Source of the DNA: CAZCSK01 sp964501265
Lineage (GTDB): Bacteria; Actinomycetota; CADDZG01; JAHWKV01
Reading direction: 5' to 3'
DNA: 10,598 bases
Assembly: GCA_964501265.1 (NCBI GenBank)
Contig: CAZCSK010000056.1
Coordinates: forward strand, 1-10,598
Under the pieces are notes generated by a model, which ran no database searches, was not told the origin of the DNA, and saw only the letters and a program-made list of their open reading frames with translations. Below, in pieces: positions 6,822 to 10,598 of the stretch (position 1 is the stretch's first letter; each line of letters begins with the position of its first letter). The position numbers and the translations under genes were made by a program.

Positions 6822-7613
6822 ATGGGATTTACCGTTCGAGACGTTGCGCGTCTCAAGGCTGAGAAGAAGCGGTTCGCTATGTTGACCGCTTACGACTACC
6901 CAACGGCACGGATACTCGATGAGGCCGGCATTCCAGTTTTGCTAGTCGGAGACTCACTGGCAAACGTGATGCTCGGCTACCCGAACACCCTCCCTGTAAC
7001 GATGGACGAAATGCTTCATCACACCCGGGCAGTCGTCCGGGGAGCCACCAATGCCTTCATTGTCGGCGACATGCCTTTCGGCAGCTATCAAATCTCCGTG
7101 GAAGAGGGGATTCGAAATGCTGTGCGATTCTTGAAAGAAGGTGGCGCCCACGCAGTGAAACTCGAAGGAGCTCAGTTCGAATTGACGGAGGCGCTCGTTG
7201 AGATCGGAATTCCCGTGATGGCGCACCTGGGGCTCACCCCTCAGTCGGTGCATGCGATGGGAGGTTATCGAGTGCAAGCCAAGACCGAAGAGACAGCCGA
7301 CCGGCTCTTTTCGGATGCCGAGGGTCTTCAGAAAGCTGGCGCGTTCAGCCTTGTGCTTGAGGGCATCCCGAATGCAGTTGCCAAACACGTCACCGAAACA
7401 CTGGCTATCGCGACCATCGGCATAGGCGCTGGTCCGCATTGCGATGCGCAGGTGCTCGTGATCACGGACATGCTGGGCATGGGATCGGGCAACTATCCGA
7501 AGTTTGTCAAACCTTACGCGAATCTGCGCGAGACCATCACCGACGCGGTAACCAGGTATCGCGAAGAAGTGGAGGCCGGAACCTTCCCCGACGAAAAACA
7601 CTCCTACTCGTAA
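6822..7613 (+). CDS. panB: 3-methyl-2-oxobutanoate hydroxymethyltransferase (ketopantoate hydroxymethyltransferase)
   Basis: PanB transfers a hydroxymethyl group from 5,10-methylenetetrahydrofolate to 2-oxoisovalerate to form ketopantoate, the first committed step of pantothenate and CoA synthesis, in the cytoplasm. The 263-residue length is typical. Recognisable blocks are TAYDYPTARILDEAGIPVLL, VGDSLANVMLGY, VGDMPFGSYQ, AVKLEG, MAHLGLTPQSVHAMGGYRVQ, LVLEGIP, and IGIGAGPHCDAQVLVITDMLG. The magnesium ligands and active-site residues known in Escherichia coli PanB have counterparts here: D44, D83, K113, E115 and the putative base E180. The start is fixed by the ribosome site GGAAAGGAG six bases upstream. 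No panC or panD lies nearby. The last ten bases overlap the end of the convergent acyl-CoA synthetase gene, so the two mRNAs must overlap at their 3' ends. Confidence 0.97.
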   Translation: MGFTVRDVARLKAEKKRFAMLTAYDYPTARILDEAGIPVLLVGDSLANVMLGYPNTLPVTMDEMLHHTRAVVRGATNAFIVGDMPFGSYQISVEEGIRNAVRFLKEGGAHAVKLEGAQFELTEALVEIGIPVMAHLGLTPQSVHAMGGYRVQAKTEETADRLFSDAEGLQKAGAFSLVLEGIPNAVAKHVTETLAIATIGIGAGPHCDAQVLVITDMLGMGSGNYPKFVKPYANLRETITDAVTRYREEVEAGTFPDEKHSYS

Positions 7614-9595
7614 GAATCAACCGACTCCCTGATTGCTTCCAGGGCAGAGGGGTTTTCGAGGGATGAAAGATCGCCCGGGTCTTCACCCAGGGCCGTTGCC
7701 CGGATAGCGCGTCGCAGGATCTTCGCGGATCTCGTGCGGGGCAACTCATCGACAAAGAGAATTTTCGAAGGACTGAACGCCTTTCCTATTTCTTCGTTGA
7801 TTAGTGCTTTAAGTTCGGTCTCCAGCGAATCAGAATTTGCGTTTGGAATCAAGACACAGAAGCACCACACGGTCTCGCCCTTTAGGTCATCGGGCACACC
7901 AACAGCAGCCGCCTCGACCACGCTGGGGTGAGAAACAAGGACAGATTCGAATTCCACCGGCCCGATGCGCTTTCCCGCAATGTTCAAAGTATCGTCGCTA
8001 CGGCCGTGAAGAAACCAGTGGCCGTCGACATCGATCGAGGCCCAGTCGCCATGACACCACATGCCGGGAAATCGAGACCAATAGGTCTCGATGTATCGAT
8101 CGGGGTCGCCCCATATTCCGCGGGTCATTCCCGGCCAGGGCTGCCGGCAAACCAACTCCCCCACGTCGCCGCGCACAGGGTCGCCCGCAGCGTCGACGAC
8201 GTCAACGTCCATTCCCAATGATGGCCCCTTAAGCGACAGCGGTTTGATATCGCTTATCGGATAAGGCGTTAGAAAACAGGCACCGACTTCGGTGCCACCC
8301 GAGAGATTGATTATGGGACGGAGGCCGCCACCGACTTTTTCGAAAAGCCACATGTAGGGCTCTAGGTTCCACGGCTCTCCGGTCGAGCCTAGGATGCGCA
8401 ACTTCGACAGATCGTGCTTGTTGACGGGGCCGGTCCCAGCTGGCACAAGAGCGCGCACCAGAGTGGGCGAGATCCCAAGGATCGTGACCCCATGACGCTC
8501 GCACGTAGCCCAAACTCGATCCACCTCAGGAAAGTTGGGAGCACCCTCGTACAGCACTACCGTTCCCCCGTTGGCGAGACCGCCTACGGTCTGCCACTGG
8601 CCCATGATCCAACCCATATCCGTGACCCAATAGAGGATGTCGCCCTGACGCATATCCGTTTGGTAGGCGACCTCGGAGGCGATCTTGACGAGGAACCCGC
8701 CGTGCACATGGACCGAACCCTTAGGTCTGCCCGTGGTGCCCGAGGTGTAGGCGATCATCCAGACATCCTCGGATCCGGTACGTTCGCACGGCATCGATTC
8801 GGGCTGATCTTCCACCAGTTCGTGCCACCAAACGTCGTGCTTGTCGTGCCATTCGATTTCCCGGCCGAGCCTTTTGTAGATCACGGTCTTGGACACTTTG
8901 GCCATGTGGGCGGCCGCGTCGGCCTCCTCCTTCATCGCGACTTGCCGGCCGCGTCTTAGGAATCCGTCCGCCGCGATGAGCACTTTGGCCCCCGCATCTT
9001 TCAGGCGCGCAGCCACCGCGTTCGCCGCAAACCCCGAGAAGATCGGAAGATAAATCGCGCCGATCTTCGCCACTGCGAACATCGCCACCACCGCTTCGAT
9101 CGACATCGGCATGTAGACGCCGACGGCCTCGCCGCGTTCGACTCCAAGTGATTTCAGTCCGCCGGCAAGCCTCGAAACTTCCGCGGAGAGCTGCGCGTAA
9201 GTGACAGACCGAGTCGCTCCATCCTCGCCCTCCCAGATAAGGGCGGTCTTTGTGGCGAGGGGGCCGGTGGCGTGGCGATCGACACAGTTGTGAGTGATGT
9301 TGATCTCTCCACCGGTGAACCAAGTGGTCCACTCGATGCCTTGATGGGAGTCGAAGACTTTGTCGTAGGGTCGGAACCACTCCAGCCCAAGATCTTTGTC
9401 CACGGCCGCCCAATACCAGCCGATGTCTTCGATGGACCTTTGGACCATTTCTTCGTAAGTGGCGATTCCATGCCGGTCCATGAGCCTTTTGATGTTGGAG
9501 CCCTCGATGTACTCGGCGGTTGGTCGCCAAACAACCTCGGTTGGCCCGCGGGAAACCTGGGATTGGTCTTTGGACACGAACCGATTATGACCCAA
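7604..9595 (-). CDS. AMP-forming acyl-CoA synthetase, acetyl-CoA synthetase-like
   Basis: This 663-residue ANL-superfamily ligase activates a carboxylate as acyl-AMP and transfers it to CoA. Visible motifs are the N-terminal Acs-like block (GWYWAAVDKDLGLEWFRPYD, 59-78), the phosphate loop YTSGTTGRPKG (283-293), GSTGEPWN (403-410), NLSGGTEVG (430-438), the HGDW aspartate (D517), the hinge GRSDDTLNIAGKRIGP (531-546), and the catalytic lysine in TRSAKILRR (K625), where the usual TRSGK has Ala for Gly. Overall it belongs with acetyl/propionyl-CoA synthetase relatives, but I cannot fix the acyl substrate. The start is uncertain: the frame opens at a TTG (9595) directly abutting the TAG of the upstream gene. 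A GTG at 9577 is an alternative, and neither has a good ribosome site, so translation may be coupled to the upstream gene. The 3' end overlaps panB by ten bases. Confidence 0.92.
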   Translation of the reverse strand: MGHNRFVSKDQSQVSRGPTEVVWRPTAEYIEGSNIKRLMDRHGIATYEEMVQRSIEDIGWYWAAVDKDLGLEWFRPYDKVFDSHQGIEWTTWFTGGEINITHNCVDRHATGPLATKTALIWEGEDGATRSVTYAQLSAEVSRLAGGLKSLGVERGEAVGVYMPMSIEAVVAMFAVAKIGAIYLPIFSGFAANAVAARLKDAGAKVLIAADGFLRRGRQVAMKEEADAAAHMAKVSKTVIYKRLGREIEWHDKHDVWWHELVEDQPESMPCERTGSEDVWMIAYTSGTTGRPKGSVHVHGGFLVKIASEVAYQTDMRQGDILYWVTDMGWIMGQWQTVGGLANGGTVVLYEGAPNFPEVDRVWATCERHGVTILGISPTLVRALVPAGTGPVNKHDLSKLRILGSTGEPWNLEPYMWLFEKVGGGLRPIINLSGGTEVGACFLTPYPISDIKPLSLKGPSLGMDVDVVDAAGDPVRGDVGELVCRQPWPGMTRGIWGDPDRYIETYWSRFPGMWCHGDWASIDVDGHWFLHGRSDDTLNIAGKRIGPVEFESVLVSHPSVVEAAAVGVPDDLKGETVWCFCVLIPNANSDSLETELKALINEEIGKAFSPSKILFVDELPRTRSAKILRRAIRATALGEDPGDLSSLENPSALEAIRESVDSYE

Positions 9596-10453
9596 CTAAA
9601 CCGGCGGCCATGGATAGGGGCGCCCGGGTCCGGGGGCCGGGAATACCTTCGACTCCAGAAGGAGCTCGACCCGCGACATGAGCGCTGCGATCTCTTCGGG
9701 TTCCAGAAGAGGCGCCAGCGAATCCGCGAGTTGCCCGTCAAGCGCTTTTCGCACCGCCTCGACGCAAAGAAGGTCATCAGTTTCGATCTCGAGGCCGATG
9801 AAGTCCCACAGCACCGTTCTCAATTTAGGATCGGTATGAAAACTGACTCCGTGATCGACGACCCAGACGCTTCCCTCGGTGTCGGCGAAAACATGTCCAG
9901 CCTTGCGGTCAGCATTGTTGATCATCAGATCAAACAGGACGATTCGCCGGAACAGTGCCTCGCGGCTCTCGCACAGGTCGAAGGCAGTGACGGACGGGTC
10001 GTGGTCGATGAACAATTGGACGGCTCCCTCCCCAAGAGGCCCTTCGCGCAGGATCGTCGGTGGAACAAAATCCCATCCGGCGGAAGATGCAACCGAGTAG
10101 GCGGCGACTTCCCTTTGACACAACGTTCCGGCAGGAAAGTCCCACAAGGGAATCTCGCCGCGTCGCGGCTTGTAAACAACAAGGATCCCGTCCCCTGGGG
10201 GGCTCGGGGGGGTAGCAGCCCCCCTCCGTACGGACTCGTGCGCGCCAGAAGCTGCGAACCCCTCGGAATCAAGTGGGGGGCTCGGGGGGGTAGCAGCCCC
10301 CCTCCGTACGGACTCGTGCGCGCCAGAAGCTGCGAACCCCTCGAAGTCAACACGGGACTTCAGTTTCGCCAGCAGTGTGTAGTTCGACGCGTAAGGCAAC
10401 ATCCCAAGGATTTCAAGAGAACCCTCTTGCAATACTTGAGTTCCCGGCCTCAC
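9596..10453 (-). CDS. SCO1664-family PI3/4-kinase-like protein with 52-residue in-frame repeat insertion
   Basis: The sequence matches the actinobacterial SCO1664 family (distantly PI3/4-kinase-like; function unknown). Landmarks with the GTG start at 10453: QEGSLEILGMLPYASNYTLL (9-28), VVYKP with a likely ATP-binding lysine (K95), LWDFPAGTLCQREVAAY (103-119), VPPTILREGPLGEGAVQLF (130-148), the catalytic-loop-like INNADRKAGH (178-187), and VVDHGVSFH (198-206). I chose the GTG because its GTGA overlaps the stop of the DUF3090 gene, the normal partner; a longer frame to 10522 only runs through that gene. Residues 35-86 are two copies of a 26-residue repeat peptide (EGFAASGAHESV... ending GAATPPSPP) lying between the first strand and the VVYKP strand. 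Without them the protein would be about 233 residues, contiguous with the family pattern. The insertion is in frame with no stop, so the gene probably still works. The acyl-CoA synthetase gene follows with no gap. Confidence 0.88.
   Translation of the reverse strand: MRPGTQVLQEGSLEILGMLPYASNYTLLAKLKSRVDFEGFAASGAHESVRRGAATPPSPPLDSEGFAASGAHESVRRGAATPPSPPGDGILVVYKPRRGEIPLWDFPAGTLCQREVAAYSVASSAGWDFVPPTILREGPLGEGAVQLFIDHDPSVTAFDLCESREALFRRIVLFDLMINNADRKAGHVFADTEGSVWVVDHGVSFHTDPKLRTVLWDFIGLEIETDDLLCVEAVRKALDGQLADSLAPLLEPEEIAALMSRVELLLESKVFPAPGPGRPYPWPPV
10196..10273 (-). repeat. Dispersed GC-rich repeat, copy 1
   Basis: This 78-base unit is tandem with copy 2. The 69-base core is identical to that of copy 2. 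Only the first nine bases (minus-strand sense, CTTGATTCC against GTTGACTTC) differ, at three positions. In the sense of the host gene it encodes 26 residues ending in GAATPPSPP. It contains the G6-CTGCTA-C6 hairpin-forming segment and a perfect ten-base palindrome TCCGTACGGA. Confidence 0.92.
10274..10351 (-). repeat. Dispersed GC-rich repeat, copy 2
   Basis: This is the second 78-base tandem unit, with the same 69-base core as copy 1. The outer edge is next to a perfect six-base inverted repeat, GAAGTC-AACACGG-GACTTC (10343-10361), formed partly from the unit's own nine-base end and partly from host-gene sequence. The unit encodes residues 35-60 of the SCO1664-type protein. Confidence 0.92.
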
Positions 10454-10598
10454 CCCTTGGCGGCGTGCCCGTTCGACGCCGAAACGGGGCAGGTGTGGCC
10501 GTCCTCCTTGACGTTGCCGCACATGGGACAGACCGGGCGGCCCTGAGCGGCGACCGTACGAGCTTGAATTCCAAGGGCAGCAAGTTGCCGATGCGTCA
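10450..10598 (-). CDS. DUF3090 family protein, C-terminal fragment (5' end outside window)
   Basis: The minus strand is open from the window edge to a TGA at 10450-10452 and gives 48 residues in the frame starting at base 10596. The end reads GRPVCPMCGNVKEDGHTCPV and then SASNGHAAKG. This is the zinc-ribbon-like C-x2-C ... G-H-x-C terminus typical of DUF3090 proteins, which as I recall belong to a conserved actinobacterial trio with a phosphomutase-like protein and the SCO1664 family. Its stop overlaps the GTG start of the SCO1664-type gene (GTGA), supporting both assignments. The function is unknown, and the N-terminal bulk is not visible. Confidence 0.85.
   Translation of the reverse strand, partial: THRQLAALGIQARTVAAQGRPVCPMCGNVKEDGHTCPVSASNGHAAKG

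Noticed and set aside
10196..10351. Two direct repeats as a minimal CRISPR array
   Set aside because: The units abut with no unique spacers, are too long, encode peptide in frame with the host gene, and no cas genes are present.
9272..10546. Long plus-strand open frame of 424 codons
   Set aside because: It lies antisense to the well-supported acyl-CoA synthetase and SCO1664-type genes, has no recognisable domain, and owes its openness to GC-rich third-position bias and the repeats.

Overview
The window looks like a piece of an actinobacterial (possibly Chloroflexota) chromosome of moderately high GC content. The best taxonomic marker is the pair at the right end: a DUF3090 gene whose tail overlaps a SCO1664-type PI3/4-kinase-like gene. 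From memory these two families travel together and are largely restricted to Actinobacteria, with some Chloroflexi. The other genes (aldehyde dehydrogenase, peptide-type solute-binding protein, FtsH, BNR-repeat protein with a MoaD/ThiS-like partner, PanB, acetyl-CoA-synthetase-like ligase) are compatible with that and look chromosomal. There are no phage, plasmid, transposase, CRISPR, tRNA or rRNA signatures, and no gene-free stretch over 300 bases.

Layout from left to right: the 3' half of an aldehyde dehydrogenase (+) converges on an orphan family-5 solute-binding protein (-) that has a signal peptide and a C-terminal membrane anchor. A 57-base gap separates that gene from a divergent, unusual FtsH (+). 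The FtsH ends against a MoaD/ThiS-like gene (-), which lies directly downstream of a BNR/Asp-box repeat gene (-). A 113-base divergent gap leads to panB (+), which overlaps tail to tail with an AMP-forming acyl-CoA synthetase (-). That synthetase follows, at zero spacing, the SCO1664-type gene (-), itself overlapping the DUF3090 gene (-) that runs off the window. There are thus two compact leftward operons (BNR-moaD-like; DUF3090-SCO1664-acs-like) interleaved with rightward single genes.

Three things stand out. First, the FtsH carries two complete, apparently active AAA+ modules in exact 270-residue register before a single M41 zinc-protease domain; the family normally has one. Second, a GC-rich 69-78-base repeat occurs three times at two loci about 4.6 kb apart. 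Two tandem copies add 52 residues in frame to a loop of the SCO1664-type protein, and one inverted copy forms the C-terminal tail of the BNR protein. It behaves like a small protein-coding palindromic element. Third, the MoaD/ThiS-like protein does not stop at its Gly-Gly terminus but reads on for about 39 residues, antisense to the end of ftsH, with a six-base homopolymer at the very point of extension.

Functionally the window combines membrane protein quality control (FtsH), pantothenate/CoA supply (PanB) beside a CoA-consuming ligase, aldehyde oxidation, and peptide-type solute capture. No single pathway joins them all.
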